The position numbers and the translations under genes were made by a program. Shown here one piece after another: positions 11,045 through 23,000 of a DNA stretch of 64,000 nt. Below the pieces are notes generated by a model that was not told the DNA's origin, made no database searches, and was given only the letters and a program-made list of their open reading frames with translations. Position 1 is the first letter of the stretch. Each line of letters starts with the position of its first letter. The DNA comes from Pyrocephalus nanus (taxonomy: Eukaryota > Chordata > Aves > Passeriformes > Tyrannidae), in contig CM076277.1 of the NCBI GenBank assembly GCA_038380795.1, forward strand, positions 1,889,501 to 1,953,500, written 5' to 3'.

Positions 11045-14000
11045 GTAAGAGCCTTTGAATTGAAGACTTCTTTATATGCATATTGAGTATATCCTAAGAA
11101 ATACCTGAAGCTTTTGGAATCTGAATGTATATCAAAAGACTTGGGTCAAATAATCTGTAGCCTGTCTCTTTACTTTGACTTACTCTTTGATGGTGGTTTT
11201 GGCAATGTTTTCCTTGTAAACAGAATTTTCCGCCAAACTAACGTTCTGTTGTTTCATCAGCACGTGGTGGTCTGGAACACTCTCCCAGTTATTTTGCACT
11301 GTTGGAAAATGCAGTTACTTCGCTGCAGGCCACAGGTCTGCATGTTTGTAACTATTGGAGTGTAGAAGTGAACATCAATTGGTTCTAATTAGGTTTTGCA
11401 GCATTTAAAGGGCTTGAATAGTTTCAAATTGGCTCAGAGATGACTGTATTAATGTAACGGGTTGATTTGAGCCTTAAAAAGACAAAACTGAAGTCTGCAG
11501 TTTTAACTTCTGCTAGACAGTCTCCTACTTAAAATTCCTCCTCCAGTTACTGCAGTTCTTAGTCTTCATCCAAGAATTGCCAAATATGTTTGTGTGTATT
11601 TGTACCATGTGGGTATTGTACTTTAATACTCCCTGGGGACTGGGGTGAATCTTCTCAGTTTTTCCATTGAAAAATTCATGCATCTTAAAAGGCTGGTCTG
11701 GCATGCTTATGAATTTATGCATATGACCCAAATTCTTGTTGCTTTCCCGACTAGCACATGGATGGAAGAAGCAGTATTGTCATCTCTTACACTTTTTTCC
11801 CAGTGTAACATCAACATTTTTAAAGCTATCGCTGTGAAGACATAAGCATGCTGTTAATGCTCCCCAGCTGAGCTGAGTCAGGTTGACTGTCAGCAGCCTG
11901 GTACTCTCCCTTTTTGATCTCACCCTGCTAACGGGGACGGGATGTCCATAATGCACCTCTAGGATTTTGTGCTTCCACGATTATATGGAACACACAAACC
12001 CACACCAGAACCCACTTCTGCCTCCAAGTCCCTTTTAGCCCCAGGAGGAGAGCAGGCAGCCTGAGGACACCTCTGACAGCCCCACGAAAAGCCTTCGGTG
12101 CCCGCTGGACAGGGGTGCTGAGTCTGAAGTTGGTGTTGCCTCTGCAGGTGTTGGTCTTTGCAAGTGAGCAGTGCAATATTTGAACAGGCTTTGCATTTTC
12201 GTGACTTGGAAAATTTGAGTGAGTGTGTTATTGCTTCCTAAGTGCATTTTGGAAAAAAATCTGCTTGTGTTTGGAAATGTAAAACTTGGCCCTTTTGGTC
12301 CCTGAGATTTTTTTCTTTAGGTTACAGAAGCATCACTGCTACTCTGTTTAAGCACTGAAATCCTGAGAAGATTGAGGCAGTTACATGTTGACAGAATAAT
12401 CCTTTGCCAAAAATATTTGATGAGTCAAGTCCTTAAAATTCTTTTTATTCAGACCATGATACTGTCAGCTCTTGCTTAATAGCAAGCCTTTGCTTAATGT
12501 TGTGCATGGAACTAACTGCACTGAAGTCACTGCAGCTAGTTTTTTTAGTGACCATATGCCAAAAGCAGCTCTTTGGATTTTTTTGTCAATAGTGATTTAG
12601 TGGACCTGAATAGAATACTTGGTAGCAAAACTTCAAGGACTCTCTCAGCATTTGCCATGAAGTTTTGAGTTGAGTGCAAAAATGAAACACTTGCATTATC
12701 CCAGACTACTTGAACTCTTTTGTGACTATCTGTTAATTTGTCTTCTGGGCTGGGTTCCTGAAATCATTTGTAAGTGCAGTTATCTAGAGGTGTCAGTTCT
12801 GATAAAGAATGGAAGGTGTTCTAAACCAGCAGACCTGAGTCCACACACCTTCCCAGGTTGCCCTTGTTCAACCAACAGCTGTACCAGATTGTCCTCCCTT
12901 TGGCATTAGTAAGGAAATAGCTAAAAGTAGTCTCCATTTAACACAAGAAACTTCAAATGCCTTAACTACCAATACATAAAAATTTCTGAAGCTAATTTCT
13001 ATATCTAAGAGGTAATAGAAAAAAATGTAAACCTCTTAGCAAGATTTGCTCTTGGTAGTATTTCAGTTTCAAAAGTGTTGGTGCAAAGCCAGAGATGCTT
13101 TTATTGTGCTTGCATGCCTCAGGATCATCTAATTCCAAAGCCATCCTGGAGCACAACAGATAAAGCTTGGCCTTACCCTGCCCTTTGGTATGGCTTCTGT
13201 AAAGGAAGCAGAATTGTCGTTTTAACTTTAGATTCAGACATTGCCATCAATTGTGGCAAATTTAAAATAAAACTACAGAATTGTTGTAAAACACTGCTTT
13301 TTAAAACAGTGCAAAAAGCCTTAGGTGCTTTCTTAGATGTTTATGTAGCATAGGTAGTCCTTATTTTGACCTCTTGTGTTTTTGTTTCACACGGGTCAGT
13401 TATTTTGTTGTTGGAAAATGATTAGGCAATGAATTTTATTTTCAAATTAAATGTAACTTCCACTATTACAGATAAAGGCAAGGATGTTGCTTCTGTTACC
13501 TGACCTGGAGATGGGCAAGTTGCTTTCAAAAGAATTAGCCCTGAGGTTTAGTGGATATTGCCCTTTCTGTTGCTCTCTTCCCTTGGGGGATCAGAGGTTT
13601 TCTTAGCAGTGGGTTTTTTGTTTCTTCAAACGTTTGTGTTGTGAGTTGCAGTCTGTCTCTCAGGATGGTGCAGTAAGGAATTGGGTGTTCATGCACAGTG
13701 GCCAGAGCAGCAGAGCTGACTTGGTGTGAACGGGCTTGTTTGCTGTTTCCCTGAGGGAGAAAGGTCCTTGGCACGTCTCTGGTGTCAGCCAGTTGTGGGG
13801 CAATGCCCTGTAATACCCCAGGATGTTGCTTGAATTCATTGGTATGTTGAAGGGGTTAGCTCTGGTTTATTGGTCAGTAAAATACTTAAGGACCTAGTTT
13901 AGTAATCTGAAGTTCCATCATATAAACAAAAGAACTTCTTGACCCTGTAGAAGAATTGTTACTCTTGTTTTCATTAAGTGCTGACTTCAGCCTTCACCTG

Positions 14001-14184
14001 GGTAAATTGTGGCTTTACTGAGTCATTCAAGACGTGGCTGCTCTAAAGTGATTGGAAGACCTGGGCAGGCAAACGGAGCCGGGCTGTGTGCTGGGATATG
14101 ATCTCAGCTGGATGTGAGTTACTGGGGGATAGTTACTGCCTGGAGTTGGTCAGAGCTTTGGGAATGGCCTCGTGGTGTGCAATT

Positions 14185-14252
14185 GGACATCTGGTTGGAC
14201 TTGATCTTTAAAGGTCTTTTCCAGCTTAAACAGTTGTGTGATTCTGTGATCT
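14185..14252 (+). mobile_element. CR1 3' end fragment
   Basis: The sequence contains GGTTGGACTTGAT, then AAAGGTCTTTTCCAGC and the terminal GTGATTCTGTGAT. This is the order seen at the 3' end of plus-oriented avian CR1 elements, including the beginning of the octamer tail. The upstream boundary is unclear because the element is diverged. Confidence 0.6.
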
Positions 14253-15439
14253 GGTTGTTCCTTGATTTCAAGTGCTTAATTAACACCATTTCTGTGAAGC
14301 TTCAGAGACAAAGTGGCTCAGGTGGAACAAGGTGCTACTGCTGACAGTTTAGGCTGAGAGATTTCCTGGTGAACTCTGCTAATATTAATATGATGATTTC
14401 AGCCTGTACTCAATGCTTGTCTAGAATGACAATTATTTAGTATCCTGTTCGTCTTCAACTTCTGCTATGACCTCAGACTTCTATAGAATTTGTACAAGGT
14501 AACTGTCCAGGTCTTGCTGTTAAACATTGATCTCAAGCTTCCACTAATGTCAGCTGCAGAGGTTACAGGCATTTTCTCGTGCCTGATTTGGAAGGTGTCA
14601 TGTGCTAGACAGAATTCTATCTGCAACTTCTGAAAAAATCAGACCTTGTTTTTGGAAGTTGTAAAGGCCAAATATTTAGTTAGGATATGTGTAGATGTTA
14701 ATCTAACTCAGGTGAGGTGTGTTGTCACAGAGTGGCTGGGGCTCGTTTATAACTGTTAGCAAGCTACAGGTGCCCTGGACCCACTGCCTTTGCTAGGAAT
14801 CAAATGCCAGGTCAGTAGGATATGGTCAGGATGTCTTGTAAGTCTCCCTGTTGCTGGTTGTCCATTTGGGGTTTTGTTCATAACCAACCTGATCTTACGT
14901 TTCTAGTTGTCTTCACCTGGCAGGAGATAAAATCCCTCCCCAAATGAAAGGGAATTGTTTCTTTCCCATAGCTATGCAGAATTTTTCAGTCACTTTGTCA
15001 GGTACAGTGGATACCATATCAGTATATAGCAAATTAATTTTGTTTGCTTGGCTAAAATACTCATTTTGCTTACATTCCATTAAATATTGAACTACTGATA
15101 TAATAGTTCTGATTTTTGATATTCCTTAGTTAGTTTGTTGTTTGTTTTTTTTTTAACTGACACTTGTGGGTCTTAGTACAACAACTATTTTGGAACCTCT
15201 AGTGCAAAATGTATACTGATTGTGTTGGTAAATGTTTAATACTTCAGCCTGTATGAAGTAAACAAACACAAATAAGAACGTTGGAATATAAACATGCTTA
15301 ATCTTTACAAGATGTTACGAGGTGTGTATAACCAAATGCAGTAGCTGGTGTGTGTAGGTGCTTGCATGGTGTCACGAACAGTAGTCTGACATGGCCGTTG
15401 CCTTTTCTCATCTGCAGGTGTGTGTGGTTTCAGCGCAGC

Positions 15440-18079
15440 ATGGCTGTGGTCATCCGCTTGCAAGGTCTCCCGATTGTGGCGGGGACCATGGACATTCGCC
15501 ACTTCTTCTCTGGATTGACCATTCCCGATGGGGGCGTGCATATTGTAGGGGGTGAACTGGGTGAGGCTTTCATCGTTTTTGCCACTGATGAAGATGCAAG
15601 GCTTGGTATGATGCGCACAGGTGGTACCATTAAAGGGTCAAAAGTGACGCTGCTGCTGAGCAGTAAAACGGAAATGCAGAACATGATAGAGCTCAGTCGT
15701 AGGCGTTTCGAAACTGCCAATCTAGATATGCCACCGGCGAACGCGAGCAGGTCGGGACCACCACCTAGTTCTGGAATGAGTGTCAGGGTTAACTTACCTA
15801 CTACTGTTCCTAACTTTAATAACCCTTCTCCTAGTGTAGTAACTGCTTCTACTACAGTGCATGAGAGCAATAAAAACATATCCACATTTTCTACTGCCAG
15901 TATGGGGACTGCACCTCCAAATCTGGGCAGTACTTTTGGTAGTCCAACCTTTAGCTCGACTATACCTAGCACAGCGTCCCCAATGAACACAGTACCTCCT
16001 CCACCAATCCCTCCTATCCCAGCTATGCCATCTTTGCCACCAATGCCTTCTATTCCCCCCATACCTGTTCCCCCTCCTGTACCCACACTGCCTCCTGTTC
16101 CTCCAGTCCCTCCGATTCCCCCTGTGCCCCCCGTACCTCCCATGACACCTCTGCCTCCCATATCAGGAATGCCTCCTATGAATCCTCCACCTGTAGCACC
16201 CTTACCCACTGGAATGAATGGGTCTGGAGCAGCAGTGAATATGAACAGCGGCTTGAATCCATTGTTTATCGGTCCCATGAATCCTGTAAATCCTATCCAG
16301 ATGAATTCTCAAGGTAGTGTCAAGCCAATTCCAATCAATCCCGATGACTTGTATGTCAGCGTTCATGGAATGCCCTTTTCTGCAACAGAATCTGATGTGA
16401 AAGACTTTTTCCTTGGGCTCCGTGTGGACGCGATCCATATGCTGAAGGATCATGTAGGTCGAAATAATGGAAACGGACTAGTTAAGTTTTTTTCTCCTCA
16501 AGATACATTTGAAGCACTGAAGCGAAACAGAATGCTGATGATTCAGCGCTATGTTGAAGTTAGTCCTGCAACAGAGAGGCAGTGGGTGGCTGCTGGAGGC
16601 CACATAACTTTCAAGCAAACCATGGGTCCCTCTGGGCAGGCACACCCTCCTCCCCAGCCTCATCCTAGGTCCAAATCTCCCGGTGGGCAGAAAAGGTCAC
16701 GGTCGAGATCTCCCCACGAGCACGGTTTCTGTGTTTATTTGAAAGGTCTCCCTTTCGAATCGGAGAACAAGCACGTGATAGATTTTTTTAAAAAGCTGGA
16801 TATAGTCGAAGACAGCATTTATATAGCTTATGGACCTAATGGGAAGGCAATTGGAGAGGGGTTTGTTGAGTTTAGGAATGAAGCTGATTATAAAGCAGCT
16901 TTGTGTCATCATAAGCAGTACATAGGGAATCGCTTCATTCAGGTTCATCCAATTACTAAAAAGGCGATGTTAGAAAAGATAGATCTGATTCGTAAACGAT
17001 TGCAGAACTTCAGCTATGACCAGAGAGAAATCCTGATGAACGCTGAGGGAGAACCAGGCCTGCCAAAATTGTGTGCACATATATCTAATATTCCATACAA
17101 CATAACAAAAATGGAAATCCTGCAGTTTCTAGAGGGACTGGCAGTAGAAGAAAGCTCTGTACAAATCCTTGTTGATAATAACGGGCAAGGTTTAGGCCAG
17201 GCACTGGTTCAGTTTAAAGCTGAAGACGATGCTCGTAAGGCAGAGCGTTTGCACCGTAAAAAACTGAACGGAAGAGACGTTAATTTGCGTTTGATAACTG
17301 TAGAAGAAATGAGAGATATTGAGAGAAACCCACCATCTCAAGGGAAAAAGATCCTGAAAATCCCGATGCAAGGAAACGCGGCTGTGCCGGGAGCGCCGGG
17401 CCCCGGTGGGGATGAGCATGCCTTCTTGGGGGGAAATGCTAAAGAAGCAAACAATGGTCCTCCCTTCAACTTCCCCGGTAACTTCAGCGGCTCTGGCACG
17501 TTCGGTCCCCCTCTGCCACCTCCCGGAATCGGTGGCTTTCCTGATTCTAGACCAGGAATACCTGCAGTTGCAGCCAGTAGTTTACCCGGTGCAAGTATCG
17601 AGGTGCCAGCTTTCGCTGGCGGTCCTGCTAATTTGAGTGGGCCGGCAGGTTTTGCAGGGGGCCCTCAGACGTTTGGTAATGGTCCTGGCAATTTAAGTGG
17701 GCCCCCTGCCTTTGGTGCCGGTCCTCCAGGAATTGCTGGCGGTCTTGGACATTTAAGTGGACCTCCGGGGTTTGGGCCCGGACCAGGAAACATACATATT
17801 AGCGGACCCCCAGGTTTTGGAACGGGCTCTGGGAAGCCAGGGCCAACTGTCATCAAAGTGCAGAATATGCCCTTTACTGTTTCGGTCGATGAAATTTTGG
17901 ATTTCTTTTATGGTTACCAAGTGATCCCCGGTTCAGTGTGCTTAAAATACAATGAGAAGGGCATGCCCACTGGAGAAGCAATGGTTGCATTTGAGTCTCG
18001 TGATGAAGCTATGGCAGCTGTTGTTGATTTAAATGACAGACCTATAGGCTCCAGAAAAGTAAAACTTGTTTTAGGGTAG
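15440..18079 (+). CDS. RBM12: RBM12, RNA-binding motif protein 12, complete in one exon
   Basis: The frame runs 879 codons without an intron, starting MAVVIRLQGLPIVAG and ending RKVKLVLG. RBM12 is a nuclear RNA-binding protein with several RRM domains. I place RRM-like domains at residues about 3-78, 304-375 (DDLYVSVHGMPF), 428-505 (FCVYLKGLPFE), 542-615 and 801-879 (TVIKVQNMPF). A proline-rich tract of PPVP/PPIP repeats covers about 183-255. A short RS-like stretch (SRSRSP) lies near 420-426, and a Gly/Pro-rich linker spans 653-800. The acceptor TCTGCAG ends at 15417, giving 22 bases of 5' UTR in this exon. The frame extends 30 codons further upstream, but those lie mostly in the intron and the start at 15440 matches the family. 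Human RBM12 is 932 residues; the difference lies in the linker. Confidence 0.97.
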   Translation: MAVVIRLQGLPIVAGTMDIRHFFSGLTIPDGGVHIVGGELGEAFIVFATDEDARLGMMRTGGTIKGSKVTLLLSSKTEMQNMIELSRRRFETANLDMPPANASRSGPPPSSGMSVRVNLPTTVPNFNNPSPSVVTASTTVHESNKNISTFSTASMGTAPPNLGSTFGSPTFSSTIPSTASPMNTVPPPPIPPIPAMPSLPPMPSIPPIPVPPPVPTLPPVPPVPPIPPVPPVPPMTPLPPISGMPPMNPPPVAPLPTGMNGSGAAVNMNSGLNPLFIGPMNPVNPIQMNSQGSVKPIPINPDDLYVSVHGMPFSATESDVKDFFLGLRVDAIHMLKDHVGRNNGNGLVKFFSPQDTFEALKRNRMLMIQRYVEVSPATERQWVAAGGHITFKQTMGPSGQAHPPPQPHPRSKSPGGQKRSRSRSPHEHGFCVYLKGLPFESENKHVIDFFKKLDIVEDSIYIAYGPNGKAIGEGFVEFRNEADYKAALCHHKQYIGNRFIQVHPITKKAMLEKIDLIRKRLQNFSYDQREILMNAEGEPGLPKLCAHISNIPYNITKMEILQFLEGLAVEESSVQILVDNNGQGLGQALVQFKAEDDARKAERLHRKKLNGRDVNLRLITVEEMRDIERNPPSQGKKILKIPMQGNAAVPGAPGPGGDEHAFLGGNAKEANNGPPFNFPGNFSGSGTFGPPLPPPGIGGFPDSRPGIPAVAASSLPGASIEVPAFAGGPANLSGPAGFAGGPQTFGNGPGNLSGPPAFGAGPPGIAGGLGHLSGPPGFGPGPGNIHISGPPGFGTGSGKPGPTVIKVQNMPFTVSVDEILDFFYGYQVIPGSVCLKYNEKGMPTGEAMVAFESRDEAMAAVVDLNDRPIGSRKVKLVLG

Positions 18080-20031
18080 CTGTTCATCTGAAGTAGTTGT
18101 AGAATAGATATTCATAGTGCTGTGATAAATGCATCTGGATTGGTTTTTATAGTATTTCCAGGATAGAACCTGTGGATTGTTTAAATTGTACAACAGATTG
18201 GGTTTGATAAGGCAGAGCACTGGGTTAGCCATGACGTGAGAAACACTGCGAGGAGAGATGTGCAGTGGATTTTCCCCGTGCGAATACGCGGAGAAGCTGG
18301 ACAGATTCTTATTCACCGTAGAAGTTTGGTAAACTCTCCTGGACACAGTGCTTATCGGAACCCGGGAGGGGTTGGACATAGTTTTGGATAAGGGAAATAG
18401 GTGAAGTCAGTGAAGCTCTTCAGTGGGTGCTCTCGTAAGCCATTGTAAAATAGATAGCTATTTCTAGATTTGGTTAAAAGCTGGCTGAATTTGCTTTGTT
18501 TACAGGTCAAAGCTTTGTTTAAAGTCCTGATTTTATTCTGCAACTGAATTCTCAGTGTACACAGATTAATTGTTTTGTGTATGTATCTTTATTTTTTTCC
18601 AAGATTTTCACTGTATGAACAGTTGAATTATGCCCTTTGCTGATGTGTCTACCAAACTAATTCCTATGAGTATGAGCAGAATCGTTCTGTAAAATTCAAG
18701 CTGTTCTTTGTGGTATAACCTTTAGTTATTTATATATTGCAATTATAACTGTGCAGAATAAGACTTTTGCCACAAGTATAGCTAACCTCAAACGTAAATC
18801 ATATGAGTTTTATAGTACACTTAAAACGTTTCCAGTTGAAAATAATCATTATTGTTTAAGTAGCTTGATTTGTTAGGATCACACGAATCAGTTGGGAAAG
18901 GATCTTTGACACTAGTTGGATATTGATGTTGTATTTCTCATGTGTCTCTTGAACTCCTTACATAGAGTCTCTGTTAAGAGAACCAAAGTGGTGATTATTA
19001 GTTGAAGATTGGAGTCCAGATAAAGTTTTAAATTAGGTTATAATGAAAGAAACTTGTATCTTCAGCAACTCTGTTGTGAATTACTGCTATGGGTGAATTC
19101 AGAGATAAAATTTATTTTTCTCCAAAACTTGAAAATACTGAGTTTACTATATATTTTTGCAATAAAGTTGTGCTGTTGTATTCAAAGTCTGTAAAGAGTT
19201 GCCATTTTCTTTGTTGTGCAGTGAAGCCTTCCATGGAAAAACAGAGAAATGGAAAGGGAGTAATTACTGAAGTAAAAAGTAGAATTTCTTTGTTTCATCC
19301 TCGCTTGGCTTACGATAAATTTTAAGACTTGGGTATTGCCTGGAAAAAAATCCTGCTATTCCCTGCAAATCATTGTACTTAAACATAGTAAAGCTTAACC
19401 TGTTTTGGTTTTTTTTTTGACAAAGAAAAACAGTGCCTTTTGGTGTTGCATATCATGGAACACTGAAGTGTATGGGCAGGCAAAATTGAGAGGTGCAAGT
19501 GGCAACAGTTTTATTCCTGTGGTGTGTAGGAGAGATTTGCAAACCTGTGCAGCGCTGCATCCCGAGAGGATTTCCCAGTACAGGAATCCGTGGAAGGATT
19601 GTGTAAAGGTGTACTTCAATAAAGAGGCGGTTGCATTACACAGATGCTTCTGTAATTCATGAGCATAATTTTCTTTTGACAGATTACTAGGTGGTCCCAT
19701 CTTTTGAAAAGTCATGTGATTTGTATATACTGTTTAAAATTAAGCCTCCTGTTAATAAAACTGTCTGTCTCTGAAGCTCCATGTTATGCGTTTCAACAGT
19801 CTTTGGGAGTGATGTTTCAACAGCAGATCTTTGTTTCTTTTTTTTTTTTTTTCTCCTCTGAAAGTCTGAAAGTACTCTTGCTGATGTCAGAAAGATGTGT
19901 GATTAGGAGTCAAGTCTTTCAGTTTATTTTTAAAATTTTGCTCTTTGTTTTTTAAGCAACTTTTATTAAAGTTTCATACTATATTGGAGTTATTCGGGTG
20001 CTTGTTTTTTCATGTTTCACATTAGAATAAA
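18080..20031 (+). promoter_or_regulatory. RBM12: RBM12 3' UTR with several polyadenylation signals
   Basis: AT-rich sequence after the RBM12 stop contains AATAAA at 19161-19166, 19618-19623, 19754-19759 and 20026-20031. Any could end the RBM12 message, giving 3' UTRs of about 1.1 to 2 kb. There is no competing coding sequence. Use of these sites would separate RBM12 messages from CPNE1 messages that read through and splice out the whole RBM12 exon. Confidence 0.55.
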
Positions 20032-23000
20032 ATGACTGAAAAGGAAAACTTGGCTTCATTGTTCACGGAATTGATTTAAGATATTAGTGTGTGTTGATCT
20101 GCCAAAACTGGTGGTAACTGTTTTTCAAACGAATCACAACAATGCCTGCCTTGTTGTGAACTGTAATTAAACTCCAGGTGTCTGGAATTAGAGACACAGT
20201 TCTGTGTTACTGTCTTTGATTTCACGTCGGGATCCTCTTGGTCGTGGATCCAGGGCTTTTAGTGCTTGGGTTAGACCCGGCATATGCTGTGGAATATATC
20301 TGTGTGCCTCTTCCTTTGGACTTGCTGAAAGTGCAGGTTTGTTTTGGAAAGCTTTTCTTTTCTGATTCTGAATTTTTCTCTGTGGACTAAAGATGTTTAA
20401 ATGGAAAAAAAAGTGCAAATCCATACAAACAGCCATTGCTGTTGGGAATATTGACTTGGTTGGAATGCTTAACTGGAGGATTTGGGGTGGGGAAGGGGTT
20501 CTTCATTTTGCCAAGCAGTTGATGCTCCTCATCTTTTAGCATAAATTAGGGAGTAAAAATACCCTCTTCCTTGAGTAGGCTCTTGGGGAAAAAAAAAAAA
20601 GGAAGTCCTAGCATATTTTGAATTTCTGTAGGTATGAGAAGCAGTACATTGACCCGAGTAGTTATGGTTGACCCTTTAAAGCATATATGAGAAAGGTCAC
20701 TGTCAAGTGTCGATGCAAATAAAAGCAGTTTTCTGTAACAAGTTGCTTTCATGTGAGAAGCAGCCTTAAAACTGCACATGGAGCTGAATTATGAGAGAAG
20801 CCCTTATATATTAACAGACTGCACGTCTGGAGTTGATGAAATTGCTCGCTTTGCACACGTCTGTGGTCATGAACAGCCTTAGGGAGCAGGACCTGAGGTC
20901 CTGGCTCCAGTGGAAGGTGCACAACTGCCCCTGCCGTGTACGCCCGGAGCTGGTTGGTGGCAGAGGCAGCACCAGACAGAACCAGCTCCTGGATGCTGCT
21001 CAGATCCCCGGTTGTGTTGGCCTCGGTGCTCTCTGAGTGTCAGGAAGTGACGTCCTGTTAAGCCTCCTGGGAACAGAACACTCGGTGACACTGATGTCCC
21101 GATGGCTTCCAGTGATGGAGAGAAGGTACCTGTGGTTATGTAAATGGCTAAGTTGGTGTTTTTAGCAGTTCTTTAAGTGATTGTGTCTGAGTTCTACTGC
21201 TGAAACAACGTAAGTGGTGACCTGTTACAGTCACAGTGTGATTTCTGTTCTGTACTTTCTTTTTGTCCCATTCTAAATAGAAATGAATGTAATTAGTCAA
21301 CGATAAACTTGTGACTTATGTGAAAGAACTTCAGTAGTTAGATGAAAGTGTGACTTACAATTACTGAGTTTCCAGCAGTTACACAGAAACGTTGCAGTCA
21401 GATTGTTGTTAACACAAGTGAATTCTGTACTATCACAGACAGTGTTAAAGCCAGTTCTGTACTGATGAATTGTTTCTGTTTTCTAAGTGTAGATTTGTGA
21501 GAGGTTTGAGGCTCTGCAGGTTTAAAGATACTTGAAGGATGCTTTTTAAAGTAGCATTCCTTTCATAGCATGTAGTGTTTTCTTTGAATGTCTGAATTTG
21601 TGGTGAGAGGAAGATGGATGCAGAAATGACTGTAGTTGTGCACCAGGTGACATTGAAGCTCTGTCTTCTGAAAAACAGACCTGCTGGTCAGTCCCTCGTG
21701 GCTCTGACTGCCCTTGAAGTCCTTGCCTGTGCTGTGTGAAATTAGCAGCTTGTTTTGCCAAGAGTATTTTGGAGCACTGAAGACTGTAGACTCCACAGAA
21801 AAGGATGTTTCCCGTTCCCAGGCACAGCAGTGGTGTGATGATGGCTGCAGGTGTTGTATTTGGTTCCTCCTCAGTGTCCTGCAGTGGTGCTGTTGGCCCC
21901 CAGCAGCGAGCACCGCTGGGCAGTGTTGGCCTTCTGAGCCCCAGAACCAACTGCTGTGTGCTGGGGAGCACTCACAGCCTCTGGGTGCCGAACACATCGC
22001 TCTCTGAGAGCAGCTGCTCATGGCTGATCATTCACATCCGTGCATTAGACCCTGAACCAAAGGACATTCCTGCTTAATATGGAGTCCAGTGCAAGGAAAA
22101 GACTAGTTTCGATATTGATGGCTGGAAAGAAGCAGTTTTGAAACTGGACTGATGTATTAGGAAACATTTAGGTTGAGTCTAGCTAGAGACATACAGAAAT
22201 TAGTTTTATGGCAGTTTGCTTCTTTAGATGTTGTGCAGGTGTTTCAAAAGAAAGTGAGAGATGCTCAATTCTGTTATTGTAAGGTTTTTCAGAAACTGCT
22301 TGGGCCTGGAGGCAGAGATTCCAAATTGCATTTGCTCATTTTTGCTCCTTTGCAGGTTTGCTGATGCTCTCCTCTGTTCTGTGGCTGTGTTTTTTTTCAT
22401 GGGTTTGGGAAAACTGAGCTCGAGTTTGTGTCCGGAGCAAATGACTCTTTGTCCTGAAGGAAGAGGAAGGGAAGATGTCTGTTAAATGCTGCTGCGGGAA
22501 GAGTAACCTCAAGGTGTTCTCTTCCTGTCTGTCTTTGGCAGTGAGAATGTGATTGTGGTTCAAAGATTTGCCTTTCCCACAGCAAACCTGTTGGCTGGTG
22601 GTAGGCACATTGATTTGTGGCTGTGTGCTGGAGCCCACTGCTCCCTCCCGATCTCGTGACAGGTGGGTAAAACTGGAGCTTGTTTTCTGTACAGATGGCT
22701 TTGCTGGTAATTTTCTTGGAGCTTTGTTACTACGTGGAACGTTTGGTGTTGTTAGTGCTCCCCACCTCCTGGACCTGAGTGCTTTTCCCTCCTGGGTGTC
22801 AGTACCTGTGGAAGAAAAGCAGCCCTCGGAGTGTTCCTTTTGTGTAGCTCTGCCCTGAGCTCAGGTGTTGGATGGTTTGGCTGTGACTCTCTTCACTTGC
22901 CGGTGCTCAGTTCTGTGCAGCTTCCTTTGTTCTCCTGCTCCTGGGTTTGTGTGTCCATGTTCACAGCGTGGCTTTGGGGAGAAGCAGCCACGTGAATTCT

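Larger units (their letters stand above)
8661..15417 (+). other. First intron of the RBM12/CPNE1 transcription unit
   Basis: About 6.8 kb without a recognisable coding exon. An A-rich tract lies around 9005-9120. A candidate non-coding exon at 10962-11044 and a short CR1 3' end at about 14185-14252 are listed separately. The intron ends at the acceptor TCTGCAG|GTG at 15417. Confidence 0.6.

Noticed and set aside
15350..15439. Thirty upstream codons in frame with RBM12
   Set aside because: Most lie in the intron before the acceptor at 15417. The family protein starts MAVVIRL at 15440.
15430..16278. 282-codon antisense frame opposite RBM12
   Set aside because: It is the shadow of the proline-rich coding sequence (glycine/isoleucine repeats) with no independent signal.
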